Counted from the first letter of the stretch, positions 37,283 through 48,874 are shown. The stretch is 63,704 nucleotides of DNA from Methylobacillus sp. (GCA_018607835.1 JABBAS010000034.1:43381-107084); one strand, 5' to 3'. Numbers and translations are program-made. The notes: generated by a model from the sequence alone, not told the origin.

Positions 37283-39079
37283 TTACGCGGCGGGTTGCGG
37301 ATTACGCAAACGAATATGCAAGTCACGCAACTGCTTGTCGTCCACCGCAGACGGCGCTTGCGTTAGCAAGCATTGCGCGCGCTGGGTCTTGGGGAACGCG
37401 ATCACGTCACGAATGCTCTCGGCGCCGGTCATCAACGTCACGATGCGGTCCAGACCAAAGGCGAGACCTCCATGCGGCGGAGCGCCGTACTGCAGGGCAT
37501 CCAACAGAAAGCCGAATTTAGCCTGCGCCTCTTCCTCAGAGATACGCAGGGCATTAAAGGCCTTTTGCTGCACATCCGCTTGGTGAATACGCACGGAGCC
37601 ACCACCCACTTCCCAGCCATTGATAACCATGTCGTAGGCCTTAGACAAGCACTTCTCAGGTGCGGTGACCATATAGTCTGCATGCCCGTCTTTGGGTGCG
37701 GTAAAGGGGTGATGCACAGCTGACCAGCGCTGCTCTCCGTCGTCGAACTCAAACATTGGGAAATCAACCACCCACATGGGTGCCCAACGACTCTCAAATA
37801 AGCCGGTCTTGCGCGCAAATTCGCTGTGACCAATTTTTACGCGTAACGCGCCGATCGCGTCATTAACCACTTTGGCCTTATCTGCACCGAAGAAAATAAT
37901 GTCGCCATTTTGCGCACCGGTCCGGCTCAAAATAGCGGCAATCGCTTCATCATGCAGGTTCTTAACGATGGGGCTTTGCAGACCTTCACGACCTGCGGAT
38001 ACGTCGTTCACTTTGATCCACGCCAAGCCCTTGGCGCCGTAAATTTTTACAAATTCGGTATACCCATCAATCTCGCCCCGGCTCATCTCACCGCCGCCAG
38101 GTATGCACAGCGCAACGACACGGCCATTGGCCATGGTGGCAGGCGTGGAGAAGACCTTAAAGTCAACCGTCTGCATGGCATCTGTCAGTTCAGTAAAGCG
38201 CAATTTAACCCGCAGGTCAGGCTTGTCAGAGCCGTACTGGTGCATGACATCGGCATAGGTCATGATTGGGAATTCCCCCAAATCAATATCCAGTACCTTC
38301 TGGAACATGTTGCTAACCATGCCTTGGAACATGTCGCGAATTTCTTCTTCGTCCATGAAGGACGTCTCGATATCAATCTGGGTAAATTCAGGCTGGCGGT
38401 CCGCGCGCAAATCCTCGTCTCGGAAGCATTTGGTAATTTGGTAATAGCGGTCATAGCCGGCGACCATCAACAGTTGCTTAAACAACTGCGGCGACTGCGG
38501 CAACGCAAAGAACTGGCCATCGTTTACGCGACTAGGAACCAAGTAATCGCGGGCCCCCTCGGGCGTGCTCTTGGTCAGCATGGGCGTCTCGATGTCGATA
38601 AAGCCATTGCCATCCAAAAACTTACGGATCTCCATCGCCACCCGGTAACGCAACATCAGGTTGCGTTGCATGGCAGGACGGCGTAAATCCATCACGCGGT
38701 GCGTCAATCGGGTGGTCTCCGACAAGTTGTCGTCGTCCAACATAAACGGCGGGGGAACCGATGCACTCAGCACCACCAACTCGTGACAGAGAATTTCAAT
38801 TTTTCCGCTCTTGATGCCGTCGTTGACAGTGCCCTCTGGGCGGGCGCGCACAACCCCTTTAATTTGCAAACAAAACTCGTTGCGGATATCTTCGGCCATC
38901 GCAAACATCTCTGCGCGGTCGGGGTCACACACCACTTGGACATAACCTTCGCGGTCACGCAAATCGATGAAAATCACGCCGCCATGGTCACGGCGACGAT
39001 TCACCCAACCACACAAGCTAACGGATTCGCCCATCAGGGCCTCGGTCACAAGACCGCAATAGTGGGAACGCATAGCCAT
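37283..39079 (-). CDS. aspS: aspartyl-tRNA synthetase
   Basis: This 598-residue bacterial-type class II enzyme has an N-terminal OB-fold anticodon domain ([13 protein letters not shown]), motif 2 ([19 protein letters not shown]), the bacterial GAD insertion (about 290-420) and motif 3 ([13 protein letters not shown]). Many betaproteobacteria lack AsnRS and use a non-discriminating AspRS; discrimination cannot be read here. Start ATG 39079 (GGAG 5 nt upstream) or ATG 39073. The DUF502 stop is 2 nt upstream, so the genes are coupled. Confidence 0.96.
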   Translation of the reverse strand: MAMRSHYCGLVTEALMGESVSLCGWVNRRRDHGGVIFIDLRDREGYVQVVCDPDRAEMFAMAEDIRNEFCLQIKGVVRARPEGTVNDGIKSGKIEILCHELVVLSASVPPPFMLDDDNLSETTRLTHRVMDLRRPAMQRNLMLRYRVAMEIRKFLDGNGFIDIETPMLTKSTPEGARDYLVPSRVNDGQFFALPQSPQLFKQLLMVAGYDRYYQITKCFRDEDLRADRQPEFTQIDIETSFMDEEEIRDMFQGMVSNMFQKVLDIDLGEFPIMTYADVMHQYGSDKPDLRVKLRFTELTDAMQTVDFKVFSTPATMANGRVVALCIPGGGEMSRGEIDGYTEFVKIYGAKGLAWIKVNDVSAGREGLQSPIVKNLHDEAIAAILSRTGAQNGDIIFFGADKAKVVNDAIGALRVKIGHSEFARKTGLFESRWAPMWVVDFPMFEFDDGEQRWSAVHHPFTAPKDGHADYMVTAPEKCLSKAYDMVINGWEVGGGSVRIHQADVQQKAFNALRISEEEAQAKFGFLLDALQYGAPPHGGLAFGLDRIVTLMTGAESIRDVIAFPKTQRAQCLLTQAPSAVDDKQLRDLHIRLRNPQPAA

Positions 39080-39081
39080 AA

Positions 39082-39735
39082 TTACTCCGACTCTTTCAAT
39101 ACTGGGGGTTTTTCAATAGGTGTCTGTTTGGGCTTTGACTGCGGGGGCGTAATCACGCCCATAGAAATCACATAGGTCAACGCCTCATCGACCGACATAT
39201 CCAAGGGTTTGCAGTCGCTCTTAGGAAGAATCATCAAGTAGCCGCTGGTAGGGTTTGGCGTTGTGGGTACATAAACCGACACATGCTCGCCGTCTAGGTG
39301 GGTCGACACCGAACTGCCTGGCTTGCCGGTCAAAAACGCAACCGTCCACACACCCTCGCGCGGCCACTGAACCAGCAATGCCTCGCGAAATGCGTTGCTC
39401 TTCTCTGAAAATAAGGTGTCCGAGACCTGTTTGACCGCAGAGTAGACGCTGCGAACCACCGGGATTCGGTTTAACAGTCGGTCCCACCAGGTGACCAGCT
39501 TGTTACCAATGAAGTTAGACGTTGCCGCGCCAATAACCAAGACAATAGCCAGCGCCAGCACAACGCCAAAGCCGGGGATATAAAAGCCAATTAACAACTC
39601 TGGCTGCCACTCCGCCGGCAAAATTTCTAAGGTCTTGTCCAACGTAGACACCACCCAATTGATCACGGCAATCGTGATCATGAGGGGTACCAAGACCAAG
39701 AGGCCCGCTAAGAGCCATTTTCTAAGTGCAGCCAT
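39082..39735 (-). CDS. DUF502 family membrane protein
   Basis: This 217-residue inner-membrane protein has two hydrophobic helices (about 8-30 and 60-85) and a conserved soluble part: [21 protein letters not shown], split by the IPVVRSVY signature, then [20 protein letters not shown]. The family has no proven function. The ATG at 39735 is the family start; a longer arginine-rich reading overlaps fmdB and is not conserved. It sits between fmdB and aspS, a fixed order in Burkholderiales. The tail is rich in Pro, Lys and Glu. Confidence 0.9.
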   Translation of the reverse strand: MAALRKWLLAGLLVLVPLMITIAVINWVVSTLDKTLEILPAEWQPELLIGFYIPGFGVVLALAIVLVIGAATSNFIGNKLVTWWDRLLNRIPVVRSVYSAVKQVSDTLFSEKSNAFREALLVQWPREGVWTVAFLTGKPGSSVSTHLDGEHVSVYVPTTPNPTSGYLMILPKSDCKPLDMSVDEALTYVISMGVITPPQSKPKQTPIEKPPVLKESE

Positions 39736-39748
39736 TAATGTGGTTCTC

Positions 39749-40111
39749 TTAGTCGGACGACGCCGTCGAGGCGGACGGCGCACTGGGAGCGGCTGTCCCA
39801 CCACCTGAGGGCGTCGTTGACGTCGCAGAGGGGGTCGCCGCGCTGCTGGTCTCGCCAGCTGTCGACGAACTCGCCGCACCCTCAGATGCAGCACCCGTTT
39901 CAGTGGACGACCCCGACGCGCTCTTGCCACCGTCGCGGAAGTCGGTTACGTACCAGCCGCTGCCTTTGAGCTGGAAGCCCGCCGCGGTAACTTGTTTGGA
40001 AAACGCCTCGGCTTGGCAGGACGGACAGACCGTTAACAGCGGATCGGACATCTTCCGCAACACATCCTTGGCGAAGCCGCAGGCGGCACATTTGTAAGCG
40101 TATATGGGCAT
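39749..40111 (-). CDS. FmdB family zinc ribbon protein
   Basis: The 120-residue protein starts MPIYAYKCAACGF and has a four-cysteine zinc ribbon: C8-x2-C11 and C29-x2-C32 (VCPSCQAEAF). The conserved core ends at about residue 66 (KGSGWYVTDFR); beyond it lies a tail of some 50 residues made almost only of Ser, Ala, Thr, Gly, Pro and Glu, likely disordered. FmdB-type proteins are putative regulators with no firm activity. ATG 40111 is the family start and an upstream extension is unconserved. Confidence 0.92.
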   Translation of the reverse strand: MPIYAYKCAACGFAKDVLRKMSDPLLTVCPSCQAEAFSKQVTAAGFQLKGSGWYVTDFRDGGKSASGSSTETGAASEGAASSSTAGETSSAATPSATSTTPSGGGTAAPSAPSASTASSD

Positions 40112-40145
40112 GTTGAGTGGTTCACAAACACGTGCGCAAGGCACG

Positions 40146-40170
40146 AAAAACCCGCGCGTCAAAGCGCGGG
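40146..40170 (-). terminator. Rho-independent terminator after ubiB
   Basis: On the minus strand CCCGCGC-TTTGAC-GCGCGGG (40170-40151) is followed by five T (40150-40146). It lies 23 nt after the ubiB stop and 34 nt before the fmdB ATG, so it closes the ubi operon and separates it from fmdB-DUF502-aspS. Confidence 0.8.
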
Positions 40171-40193
40171 TAACCCATGATTATAAATTCTGC

Positions 40194-41756
40194 TTAGAAG
40201 AAGCCGAAAACTCTAAATTGCCAAAGCACCTGCATGGCCACTAAACCCAACACAAAACCGATTCCAGCGTAGATTACCCCCTGAAGGAGGCGGTTGGTGC
40301 GCTGTTGGGCTTGGATTAAATGTTGTATTTCTGCACGGATGTCTTGGGGCCGGTGGCTCAAGTAGTCGGCTAACAGCCTAGGCAAGGCGGGCAAAACCTG
40401 GGCATATTGCGGCAACTCGGCACGCAGCTGCGTTAAAAACCGCTGTGGCCCAACTTGATCGAGCATCCACTTTTCTAAAAATGGCTTGGCGGTGGTCCAC
40501 AAATCCAAGTTGGGATCCAATTGCCGACCCAGCCCCTCGATATTGAGCAAGGTTTTTTGCAACAAAACCAACTGTGGCTGAATTTCAACGTGGAAACGTC
40601 GCGAGGTCTGAAACAAGCGCATCAACACCATACCCAACGAGATTTCCGCCAACGGTCGGTCAAAGTAAGGCTCACAAACGGTACGGACCGCAGCCTCCAA
40701 TTCATCCACGCGCGTATTCGCTGGCACCCAACCTGACTCGATATGCAGCTCCGCAACCCGCTTGTAATCGCGTCGGAAAAATGCGGTGAAGTTTTGCGCC
40801 AAGTAATTTTTATCGACCTGGGTCAGCGTGCCAACAATCCCGAAATCCAGAGAAATGTACTGACCCAAACTGTCGGGTTCAATGCTGACCTGTATGTTTC
40901 CGGGGTGCATGTCGGCATGGAAAAAGCCGTCCCTAAACACCTGAGTGAAGAAAATAGTGACGCCATCACGCGCCAGTTTAGACATGTCGACGCCTGCCTC
41001 ACGCAACCGGTCCACCTGACTAATGGGAATACCCTTCATACGCTGCATCACAAGAACGTTCGAGTGACACAGGTCCCAATGAATACTGGGTATCTGCACC
41101 AAACCAACATCCTGCATGTTGCGTCGCAACTGCGCCGCATTGGCCGCTTCGCGAACCAAATCCAACTCATCGTGTAAGTACTTGTTGAACTCGGCCACCA
41201 CTTCGCGCGGCTTCAATCGCTTGCCATCGATAGACAAGCGTTGCAACCAACTGGCCAACGTCGCGAGTAGCGCTAGGTCTTTGTCAATCGCACGCAACAT
41301 ACCGGGCCGCAGCACCTTGACCGCAACTTCTTCACCAGAGGGCAGCACCGCAAAGTGAACCTGTGCAATCGAGGCGCTCGCAATGGGTTCATGATCGAAC
41401 TGCGCAAAAATCTCATCCAACGGGCGCCCAAAGGCCGCCTCAATGGTTCGCACAGCCACATCGCTGCTAAAGGGTGGGACACGGTCTTGCAGGTGGGCTA
41501 ACGCATCAGCGATATCCGGCGGCAATAAATCACGCCGTGTGCTCAACACTTGACCAAACTTAACAAAAATGGGCCCCAGCGATTCAAGCGCCAAACGCAG
41601 GCGCTCGCCTCTCGGTGCCGTATGCTGACGGCCCAATGATAGAACGCGGGCCAACCCATTCAGCCAGGGTCGTGCAAAGCCTCGCAACACCAACTCGTGG
41701 AGGCCATAGCGCCAGATCACGCTGGCTATAAACACGGTCCTAAATAAGCGCGTCAC
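40194..41756 (-). CDS. ubiB: ubiquinone biosynthesis regulatory kinase-like protein UbiB
   Basis: UbiB is an ADCK/ABC1-family atypical kinase-like ATPase needed for ubiquinone synthesis. The 520-residue protein has the diagnostic KxGQ motif in [16 protein letters not shown], an Ala-rich loop [24 protein letters not shown] and DFGIVG catalytic-type motifs, and two C-terminal membrane helices (about 475-515). The GTG at 41756 overlaps the ubiJ stop by 4 nt and fixes the start; extended readings lie inside ubiJ. Confidence 0.95.
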   Translation of the reverse strand: MTRLFRTVFIASVIWRYGLHELVLRGFARPWLNGLARVLSLGRQHTAPRGERLRLALESLGPIFVKFGQVLSTRRDLLPPDIADALAHLQDRVPPFSSDVAVRTIEAAFGRPLDEIFAQFDHEPIASASIAQVHFAVLPSGEEVAVKVLRPGMLRAIDKDLALLATLASWLQRLSIDGKRLKPREVVAEFNKYLHDELDLVREAANAAQLRRNMQDVGLVQIPSIHWDLCHSNVLVMQRMKGIPISQVDRLREAGVDMSKLARDGVTIFFTQVFRDGFFHADMHPGNIQVSIEPDSLGQYISLDFGIVGTLTQVDKNYLAQNFTAFFRRDYKRVAELHIESGWVPANTRVDELEAAVRTVCEPYFDRPLAEISLGMVLMRLFQTSRRFHVEIQPQLVLLQKTLLNIEGLGRQLDPNLDLWTTAKPFLEKWMLDQVGPQRFLTQLRAELPQYAQVLPALPRLLADYLSHRPQDIRAEIQHLIQAQQRTNRLLQGVIYAGIGFVLGLVAMQVLWQFRVFGFF

Positions 41757-42337
41757 GCGGCCGCCTTGCCACCAAAGCGCTGCACTGCGGCGACCAGTTG
41801 CTTGCCCGCGCTGGACAGCCAAACCGCTGGCACATCGCCGACCAAACGGGCGATGTCGGCCTCCATATCCCAACGGACATGCTCACGCAACCAGCCGAGC
41901 TCGGCGGCCAGCATCACATCACCAAAAATTTGAACTTCTGGTTGTTCCCCGCTCACCAGCGTCTTGAGCAAGGCTGACCACTGCGCCTGCGTGACGTCGA
42001 TACGCAGATCAGGCTCAGACGACGACGGGGACGCCGTGGTGGACTCAAACAAGCCGACCAGGGTGACTCGCCACGTGACAGACACCCCGCCCACCACAAT
42101 GGCGATTCGCTTGCCCGCATGACGCGCCATGCGACGCATCGCCTCCGCCTCTTGGGACAAGATGTGATTCACCAATAGACAGACCCTATTTTCCAACTCT
42201 GCCATCACGCCCGCAGGCGGTGGCTGTTGCGTGACCAAGCGCTGCACCCCATCAAGCAGGTGCGCCGGTAACGCGAACAATTGCTCCAGGCCACGGTTCG
42301 GCACCGAATCACGACCGGGAAAACGGGTGTCGTTCAT
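41753..42337 (-). CDS. ubiJ: UbiJ-like SCP2-domain protein
   Basis: This 194-residue protein resembles UbiJ, an SCP2-fold lipid-binding factor that holds ubiquinone intermediates for the soluble Ubi complex. Features are the weak SCP2 core ([17 protein letters not shown], then [18 protein letters not shown]) and a C-terminal amphipathic helix. Identification leans strongly on position between ubiE and ubiB, the classic ubiE-ubiJ-ubiB order. ATG 42337 is preferred; an upstream in-frame start would overlap the Tim44-like gene. It overlaps ubiB by 4 nt. Confidence 0.85.
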   Translation of the reverse strand: MNDTRFPGRDSVPNRGLEQLFALPAHLLDGVQRLVTQQPPPAGVMAELENRVCLLVNHILSQEAEAMRRMARHAGKRIAIVVGGVSVTWRVTLVGLFESTTASPSSSEPDLRIDVTQAQWSALLKTLVSGEQPEVQIFGDVMLAAELGWLREHVRWDMEADIARLVGDVPAVWLSSAGKQLVAAVQRFGGKAAA

Positions 42338-42348
42338 AGCTTCTCCGC

Positions 42349-43254
42349 CTAGCCCAGCGCTTGCACGCCGGCGACTACCCAACCACCAGGGCCAGATATC
42401 GGACGGGTCACGTTCCACACCTCGCGGAAAGTCGTCGGACTCGCACCCGCTTGCTCTCGAATTAAGCCATTGAACTCCACGCTTGCCATGTAATAGCCCT
42501 CGACCTCTTCAATACCCAACATCTGCGCATCCAACTCAAGCACTTCCGTCACATTGGGCTCGCCGTTGCTGAGCGTGTCACGCTCAGACAGCTGCTCTTG
42601 AATGTTCACCAACATCTCGTCAGTCATCATGGCGCGCAGGCTGGGGATATCCGAGCGGTCCCAAGCACCTTGCAGGTTGATGAAGTTGCGTTTGCAAGCC
42701 GTCAAGAAACCCGCCGTGTCAAAGCCTTCTGGCACGCCCCACGTTTGCCCACCCAGCAAACCAGAGCCAATCATGCTGCCGCCACCGGCTGGTTGCGACG
42801 CAGCGCCACTCCACGGGCGCGCAGCGGTCTCGCCGCCATGCTGCGCGTCGTTCTGACGGTAGGCATTGCCGTTCGCTGCGCCAGCACCCTGAGGGCTAGC
42901 TTGGTAGCGAGGCCGTGCCAACATGCGGAAGAGAAACACGCCACCAACCACCAACAGAAGCACCATCAAGACGTTGCCAAAGCCTTCGCCAAAACCCAAA
43001 CTTTGGGCCAGCCAAGCGAGGCCCAAGCCCGCGGCCAAACCACCCAGCATGCCGCCAAAACGACTGCCGCCTGTGGTCCCCGCCGCACCGTTCGCCGCCC
43101 GTTGAGGCGCTGCGGGCGGTGTGGCTTGGCGTTGCTGCGTTACACGGTTCGATTGCTTACCAAAAGAAAAGCCGCCGCCCATGCGCTTGGCCATCACGTT
43201 TTGGGAGGCCAGTGCAAAACACAGCACCATGATTAATGTCCAGATTTTTTTCAT
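42349..43254 (-). CDS. Tim44-like domain protein with signal sequence
   Basis: The 301-residue protein starts with a Sec-type signal (MKKIWTLIMVLCFALASQ), a Gln/Pro/Ala/Gly-rich segment, one internal hydrophobic helix (about 85-110, GNVLMVLLLVVGGVFLFRML), a second Gly-rich spacer and a C-terminal Tim44/NTF2-like domain (about 170-301, ending GGWVVAGVQALG). Mitochondrial Tim44 tethers import motors; bacterial homologues are uncharacterised. ATG 43254 has GGAG 7 nt upstream; TTG 43266 is a weaker rival. It lies between ubiE and ubiJ. Confidence 0.88.
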   Translation of the reverse strand: MKKIWTLIMVLCFALASQNVMAKRMGGGFSFGKQSNRVTQQRQATPPAAPQRAANGAAGTTGGSRFGGMLGGLAAGLGLAWLAQSLGFGEGFGNVLMVLLLVVGGVFLFRMLARPRYQASPQGAGAANGNAYRQNDAQHGGETAARPWSGAASQPAGGGSMIGSGLLGGQTWGVPEGFDTAGFLTACKRNFINLQGAWDRSDIPSLRAMMTDEMLVNIQEQLSERDTLSNGEPNVTEVLELDAQMLGIEEVEGYYMASVEFNGLIREQAGASPTTFREVWNVTRPISGPGGWVVAGVQALG

Positions 43255-43291
43255 TTTTTTCTCCAATTTCTCTCACTTTGAAACACACTCG

Positions 43292-44026
43292 TTACGACTT
43301 CTTCAAGCCGCAATGTAAGGCAACCACTCCGCCCGTCATATTGTGCACATCCACGTGTGCAAAGCCAACATCCCGCATCATGGATTTGAGCGTCTCCTGA
43401 TCGGGGTGCATACGAATAGACTCCGCCAAATATCGATAACTGTCGGCGTCTCCTGCGATGAACTGTCCTATTTTTGGCAAGACCTTGAAGCTATAAAGGT
43501 CGTACAGCTTTTCTAGTGGCTTGGCCACCTTAGAAAACTCCAGAACCAGCAACTTACCGCCCGGCTTCAAAACACGCAACATTTCACCAAGCGCACGGTC
43601 TTTGTGCGTCATGTTGCGCAGACCAAACGCCACACTCACGACATGAAAGGTGGCATCTGGAAACGGCAACTGCTCGGCATCACAAACCGTTGTTGGTAGC
43701 ACAACGCCTAGATTCAGCAACCGATTTCGCCCCTCGCTGAGCATCGCCCGATTGATATCCGTGTGCACCACGCGACCAGCGCGCCCGACTTGTTTGGAAA
43801 AGCCCAGCGCCAAATCGCCAGTACCGCCCGCAATATCCAGCACACTTTGGCCGGGTAGCGCATTCGCAACCATCAAGGTATAGCGCTTCCAAACGCGATG
43901 CAAGCCTGCCGACATGAGATCGTTCATGATGTCGTACTTGGATGCGACTGAGTCGAAAACTTGGCGCACGTGCTTGGCTTTTTCTGCCTCGTCTACGCTC
44001 TCAAAACCGAAATGTGTTTTGCTCAT
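43292..44026 (-). CDS. ubiE: demethylmenaquinone/2-methoxy-6-polyprenylbenzoquinol methyltransferase
   Basis: UbiE performs the C-methylation step of ubiquinone (and menaquinone) synthesis. The 244-residue protein has [18 protein letters not shown], the SAM loop [10 protein letters not shown], the [20 protein letters not shown] block and the YRYLAESI segment of the family. ATG 44026 is the homology start; a longer reading extends into the HIT gene. It follows the HIT gene by 4 nt and is 37 nt ahead of the Tim44-like gene. Confidence 0.96.
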   Translation of the reverse strand: MSKTHFGFESVDEAEKAKHVRQVFDSVASKYDIMNDLMSAGLHRVWKRYTLMVANALPGQSVLDIAGGTGDLALGFSKQVGRAGRVVHTDINRAMLSEGRNRLLNLGVVLPTTVCDAEQLPFPDATFHVVSVAFGLRNMTHKDRALGEMLRVLKPGGKLLVLEFSKVAKPLEKLYDLYSFKVLPKIGQFIAGDADSYRYLAESIRMHPDQETLKSMMRDVGFAHVDVHNMTGGVVALHCGLKKS

Positions 44027-44030
44027 GCTC

Positions 44031-44486
44031 TTAATGTAGTTCAGACTGTAAAGAATCGTGCAAACGCGCAGGCAAGTGCAAGGCGGCGCTGCGTCGCGCT
44101 TGTTGTACCTCGGGCGCCACCGTTCGAACCGACTCCGCCCAGATGGGGGCAGGAAAATGGGCATCGTCACGAAACCGTGGAATCACATGCCAATGCAAGT
44201 GCGGCACGACGTTACCCAAAGCCGCTAAGTTGATCTTGTCCGGCGTCATCACCGCCCGCGTCACACGCTCCACCTGATCAACCACGGCCAACAGGTGCTG
44301 TCGATCGGCAACCGTCAAATCGCTGGATTCTGCGACATGCGCTTGCCAAACGACGCGCACAAAACCGGGGTAGTCAGGCTCATCGGCCACGATCACACGG
44401 CACCGTGCGTCTTGCCAAACCAAGTCACCACCGGTCGTGTCGCACAGCACGCAATTTGCCACTGCTTGACGCGCCGTCTCGCTCAA
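44031..44486 (-). CDS. HIT family hydrolase
   Basis: This 151-residue HIT-fold protein has the catalytic triad motif in [11 protein letters not shown] and a short CVLC zinc-like pair near residue 12. HIT proteins hydrolyse nucleoside phosphoramidates or dinucleoside polyphosphates; this subfamily (FHIT-like, betaproteobacterial) is not characterised. The start is TTG 44486, which overlaps the TGA of the large flavoprotein (TTGA), implying coupled translation. No ATG occurs near the family start. Confidence 0.88.
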   Translation of the reverse strand: MSETARQAVANCVLCDTTGGDLVWQDARCRVIVADEPDYPGFVRVVWQAHVAESSDLTVADRQHLLAVVDQVERVTRAVMTPDKINLAALGNVVPHLHWHVIPRFRDDAHFPAPIWAESVRTVAPEVQQARRSAALHLPARLHDSLQSELH

Positions 44487-47400
44487 ACCAGCACCCGTTC
44501 GATACCGCCCTGATTGGCTTTTGCAACATACTCGGGCATCCAGTTCGGTCCTAACAGCTGATTCGCCATCTCCACCACGATGTAGTCGGCCTCAAGCAAG
44601 CCATTTTGCAAGTCATCACCAAAGCGTGTCAGGCCTTGCAAACAACTGGGGCAAGACGTCAGGATCTTGGTACCGCTCGCAGGCGCGACTTGCCCATTCG
44701 TTTTTGCCAATGCCGCTAACTGCGTCTCGTTTTTCAGCAACTCCTCCTCTTTGCGGAAGCGCACCTGCGTTGAAATGTCGGGACGTGTCACCCCCAACGT
44801 GCCAGACTCGCCACAGCAGCGATCACTCTTAAGCACGGTGTCACCCACCAAGGCTTTCACCGTTTTCATGGGGTCTTGCAACTTCATGGGTGAGTGGCAA
44901 GGGTCGTGGTACAGGTAAGAGCCACCACCACCTAAGGTGATTCCTTTTTCTAACAAATACTCATGAATATCAATGATGCGACAGCCCGGGAAAATACGAT
45001 CAAATTCATATCCCTGTAGTTGGTCATAGCAGGTGCCACAACTGACGACCACCGTTTTGATGTCGAGGTAGTTCAGCGTATTGGCCACACGGTGAAACAA
45101 CACCCGGTTGTCCGTAATGATCTTTTCGGCCTTCTCAAACTGACCGCTGCCGCGTTGGGGATACCCACAACACAAGTAGCCAGGCGGTAACACCGTCTGC
45201 ACGCCCGCGTGCCACAGCATGGCCTGCGTTGCCAAACCCACTTGGCTAAACAAACGCTCGGAACCACAGCCGGGAAAGTAGAACACCGCCTCCGTCTCAC
45301 TCGTGGTGGCCTGTGGGTTGCGAATAATCGGCACGTAATCGGCATTCTCGATATCAAGCAACGCGCGCGCGGTTCGCTTTGGCAAACCGCCAGGAAGCTT
45401 TTTATTGATGAAGTGAATCACCTGCTCTTTGATAGGCGCAGCACCGACGGTGGCAGGCGGCGCCTTGGTTTGCTTTCTGGCGACTCGTTTGAGCAGCTCA
45501 TTGGCCCAGCGCTGCACACGCATGCCCACCGAAACCATGCCCCAGCGAACCAACTTGATGGTTTCTGGATTGGTCGCATTGAGCATCAGCATGGCGGCAA
45601 CGTTGCCCGGGCGTATGGTTTTTTTGCCCATCTTGCGCAACAAGTTACGCATGTTCATAGACACATCGCCAAAGTCGATATCAACGGGACAAGGCGACAA
45701 ACATTTGTGGCAAACCGTACAGTGGTCCGCCACATCTTCAAACTCTTCCCAGTGCGCAATGGAGATCCCGCGTCGGGTTTGCTCCTCGTACAGGAAGGCT
45801 TCGACCAGCAAGGACGTTGCCAATATTTTGTTACGCGGGCTGTAAAGCAAGTTGGCCCGTGGCACATGCGTGGCGCATACGGGCTTGCATTTCCCACAAC
45901 GTAAACAATCTTTCACACTCGCGGAAATCGCCCCGATGTCGCTCTGCTGCATGATCAAGGACTCGTGTCCCATCAAGCCAAAACTTGGTGTGTAGGCGTT
46001 GCTTAGATCCGAGCTCTTGGTGTCGCGCGACAGCGGCTTGTCTGCGGGCATGAGACTGGCGCGCAGCAACTTTCCCTTATTGAAGTGCCCGTTGGGGTCC
46101 ACGCGGTGCTTGTAATCCGCAAACGGGGCCAACTCCGCATCGCTCAAAAACTCTAACTTGGTGATCCCGATACCGTGTTCCCCCGAGATCACACCGTCCA
46201 GTGAGCGTGCCAGCGCCATGATGCGCACGACAGCGCCATGGGCCATTTGCAGCATGTCGTAGTCATCGCTGTTAACGGGGATGTTGGAGTGCACATTGCC
46301 ATCACCCGCATGCATGTGCAGGGCTACCCAAACACGCCCCTTCAACACCCGTTGGTGAATGGCGTCAAACTCTTTCAGAATCGGCGCAAATGCCGCACCC
46401 ACAAACAGGGTGCGCAAGGGTGCTTGCAACTCGGTCTTCCAACTCGCGCGCAAGCTGTGGTCTTGCAGCTGTGGGAAGAAGTTATCCATGCCATCAAGCC
46501 ACGCCTGCCATTGGCCACGCACCTGGGCCACCAAAGAAAGCGCCTGCGCCACGCGACCATCCAAAATGTCACTGACCTCAAGGTCCGCCGTTTCGTCGGT
46601 TTTGCTCAATGGCAACACCGGTTGACGAATGAAGGTAGACAAGGCGTCACACAGCGCCAACTTGTTCTTCATCGACAATTCAATGTTGATGCGCTCAATG
46701 CCTTCGGTGTATTCACCCATACGCTCGAGCGGAATGACCACGTCCTCGTTGATCTTGAACGCATTTGTGTGCTTGCTGATCGCCGCCGTGCGTTTGCGAT
46801 CCAGCCAAAATTTCTTACGGGCCTCTGGGCTAATCGCCACAAAGCCCTCGCCGCTGCGCCCGTTAGCTAGGCGCACCACCTCAGAGGTGACCTTGGCCAC
46901 CGCGTCCGCATCGTCGCCAACAATATCGCCAATCAACACCATCTTGGGCAAGCCAACGCCACCGCGCTTGCTCTTGGTCGCGTAGCCAACTGCGCGTAAA
47001 TAACGGTCGTCCAAATGCTCCAACCCAGCCAACAACGTACCCGAGCGTTTTTGCTCCGCGAACATGTAGGCCTTGATATCGACAATACTGGGCACCGCAT
47101 CTTTGGCGTTGCCAAAAAACTCTAGGCAGACCGTACGGGTATGCGCTGGCATACGGTGCACCAACCACCGCGCGCTGGTAATCAGACCGTCGCAGCCTTC
47201 CTTCTGAATACCTGGCAAGCCTGACAGAAATTTATCCGTGACGTCTTTGCCCAAACCTGCTTTACGAAAGGCAGACCCTGCAATTTCTAAGCGCTCTTTG
47301 CGAATGGGCGTGTGGCCATCAGCCTCAAAGTACGCCAACTCAAAAACCGCTGACTCGGCATCGTGGATCTTGCCTAGGTTGTGTCCTACCCGCGTGACCT

Positions 47401-48388
47401 CAAGCCACTTCGCGTCGGGCGTGACCATGCGCCATGACACTAAATTATCGAGAGCCGTTCCCCACAAAACAGCCTTTTTTCCACCCGCGTTCATGGCAAT
47501 GTTGCCACCAATACAGGACGCCTCTGCCGACGTTGGGTCCACGGCAAACACAAAACCAGCGCGCTCTGCGGCGTCCGCCACACGCTGCGTCACCACACCG
47601 GCTTCCGTCCAAATCGTGGCGATCGGTGTATCGAGACCGGGTGCGTTGAAGGTTTCGACTTCCGTCATCGCCTCCAGCTTCTCGGTGTTAATCACCACCG
47701 ACTTCCATGTCAGCGGAATCGCTCCGCCGGTATAGCCCGTGCCACCACCCCGTGGAATGATGGTCAAACCCAAGGCGATGCTCGCACGCACCAAGGCCGC
47801 CATCTCGGCCTCTGTGTCGGGGGTTAACACCACAAACGGGTATTCCACGCGCCAATCAGTGGCGTCGGTCACATGGCTAACGCGCGACAAACCGTCAAAC
47901 TTAACGTTGTCCTTGGCCGTAAGTTTCTTAAAGCCACGGTGTACTTGCACGCGCAGGGTGGCCATTTCTTCAAAGGCATCCGAAAAATGCGCAATCGCCG
48001 CTGAGGCGGCATCCATGAGGGACTGCACCAAGCCATCGCGGCGCTCATCCTCGCTGGGGGTGCGTCGCCGCTGTACCTCGTCCATGCGATGGCGCAAGGC
48101 ATCAACCAATGCACGACGGCGCTTTGGGTTGGCCAACAGGTCATCCTGCAGGTAGGGATTGCGCTGCACCACCCACATATCGCCGAGTACTTCGTAGAGC
48201 ATGCGGGCCGAGCGCCCCGTGCGCCTCTCCTCACGCAGCTGATTCAAAATAGCCCACGCGTCAGCACCGAGCAACCGCACCACGATCTCTTGATCAGAAA
48301 ACGATGTGTAGTTGTAGGGTATTTCGCGCAGACGCGGCACCTCGGTGTCGGGCAAGCTAAGCAGAGCGTGTGGGACAGTGGCGTTCAT
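44483..48388 (-). CDS. DUF3683 FAD/[4Fe-4S] oxidoreductase (D-lactate/glycolate dehydrogenase-like fusion)
   Basis: This 1301-residue multidomain protein carries, in order: DUF3683 (about 1-130), FAD-binding type 4 (about 185-400, [15 protein letters not shown]), the FAD-oxidase C-terminal domain (about 430-780, [15 protein letters not shown]), two [4Fe-4S] motifs ([11 protein letters not shown] near 830 and [12 protein letters not shown] near 890), and two CCG domains ([11 protein letters not shown] near 1071, CCGESGTLG near 1191). It combines GlcD-like and GlcF/LldE-like parts in one chain and probably oxidises a D-2-hydroxy acid, passing electrons to quinone. The substrate is unknown. ubiE, ubiJ and ubiB follow downstream. 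Confidence 0.92.
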   Translation of the reverse strand: MNATVPHALLSLPDTEVPRLREIPYNYTSFSDQEIVVRLLGADAWAILNQLREERRTGRSARMLYEVLGDMWVVQRNPYLQDDLLANPKRRRALVDALRHRMDEVQRRRTPSEDERRDGLVQSLMDAASAAIAHFSDAFEEMATLRVQVHRGFKKLTAKDNVKFDGLSRVSHVTDATDWRVEYPFVVLTPDTEAEMAALVRASIALGLTIIPRGGGTGYTGGAIPLTWKSVVINTEKLEAMTEVETFNAPGLDTPIATIWTEAGVVTQRVADAAERAGFVFAVDPTSAEASCIGGNIAMNAGGKKAVLWGTALDNLVSWRMVTPDAKWLEVTRVGHNLGKIHDAESAVFELAYFEADGHTPIRKERLEIAGSAFRKAGLGKDVTDKFLSGLPGIQKEGCDGLITSARWLVHRMPAHTRTVCLEFFGNAKDAVPSIVDIKAYMFAEQKRSGTLLAGLEHLDDRYLRAVGYATKSKRGGVGLPKMVLIGDIVGDDADAVAKVTSEVVRLANGRSGEGFVAISPEARKKFWLDRKRTAAISKHTNAFKINEDVVIPLERMGEYTEGIERINIELSMKNKLALCDALSTFIRQPVLPLSKTDETADLEVSDILDGRVAQALSLVAQVRGQWQAWLDGMDNFFPQLQDHSLRASWKTELQAPLRTLFVGAAFAPILKEFDAIHQRVLKGRVWVALHMHAGDGNVHSNIPVNSDDYDMLQMAHGAVVRIMALARSLDGVISGEHGIGITKLEFLSDAELAPFADYKHRVDPNGHFNKGKLLRASLMPADKPLSRDTKSSDLSNAYTPSFGLMGHESLIMQQSDIGAISASVKDCLRCGKCKPVCATHVPRANLLYSPRNKILATSLLVEAFLYEEQTRRGISIAHWEEFEDVADHCTVCHKCLSPCPVDIDFGDVSMNMRNLLRKMGKKTIRPGNVAAMLMLNATNPETIKLVRWGMVSVGMRVQRWANELLKRVARKQTKAPPATVGAAPIKEQVIHFINKKLPGGLPKRTARALLDIENADYVPIIRNPQATTSETEAVFYFPGCGSERLFSQVGLATQAMLWHAGVQTVLPPGYLCCGYPQRGSGQFEKAEKIITDNRVLFHRVANTLNYLDIKTVVVSCGTCYDQLQGYEFDRIFPGCRIIDIHEYLLEKGITLGGGGSYLYHDPCHSPMKLQDPMKTVKALVGDTVLKSDRCCGESGTLGVTRPDISTQVRFRKEEELLKNETQLAALAKTNGQVAPASGTKILTSCPSCLQGLTRFGDDLQNGLLEADYIVVEMANQLLGPNWMPEYVAKANQGGIERVLV

Positions 48389-48574
48389 GGGGGCGTTGGG
48401 GGGTCAGTGGCTGACCGTTTTGTAACAGCCCTTTATTATCGCCACCCTGGAATTGACTTGCCTTTGTAAGGCGATATGCCCGCTGCTGATCAAGGTCGTT
48501 TATATCGATAAGGTGTATTAAAACAACAGCTTACCGATTTTACAGAGGCGCTGAGGCGACATCACGCCTGCTCT

Positions 48575-48844
48575 TTAAGCGCGCGCAAACCATGCACTAA
48601 CCACGCCTGTAACCAACACCAGGCCGCCATAGGTCACCATCGCGCCATCCAAACCCGTCCATGCGGTGCCCAAGCAGCTGGTCGCGAACCCGCTGAGAAA
48701 CAAGGTCCACCACACCCGTTTGGGTTCCCTGCGGGCGGCATCAGCGCCCTTCAAGCGTAAAAACAGCAGCAACACCGAGGCCAACCCAAGTGCGGGCGCC
48801 GAAAAATACACCACATGCCAAAGCCATTGCAAAAACGCGGTCAA
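48575..48844 (-). CDS. small hydrophobic membrane protein, uncharacterised
   Basis: This 89-residue protein is not recognised. It has three likely membrane segments (about 9-29, 45-60 and 68-86), separated by a basic loop (RLKGADAARREPKRVW). The start is TTG 48844 with GGAG 7 nt upstream on the minus strand. It is divergent from hemA, sharing the 42-bp gap, and stops 186 nt before the giant flavoprotein. A role linked to haem or respiration is suggested only by position. The 48389-48574 gap has no gene; GATAAT-like boxes in it may start the flavoprotein operon. Confidence 0.6.
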   Translation of the reverse strand: MTAFLQWLWHVVYFSAPALGLASVLLLFLRLKGADAARREPKRVWWTLFLSGFATSCLGTAWTGLDGAMVTYGGLVLVTGVVSAWFARA

Positions 48845-48874
48845 GACTTATCTCCAGTTCACAGCCACTGATTT

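Noticed and set aside
39736-39930. N-terminal arginine-rich extension of the DUF502 protein
   Set aside because: It is the fmdB tail read in another frame (Ser/Ala codons become Arg/Pro); the family start is at 39735.
41757-41873. Longer UbiB start upstream of GTG 41756
   Set aside because: The extension lies inside ubiJ; the GTGA overlap and family length support the shorter form.
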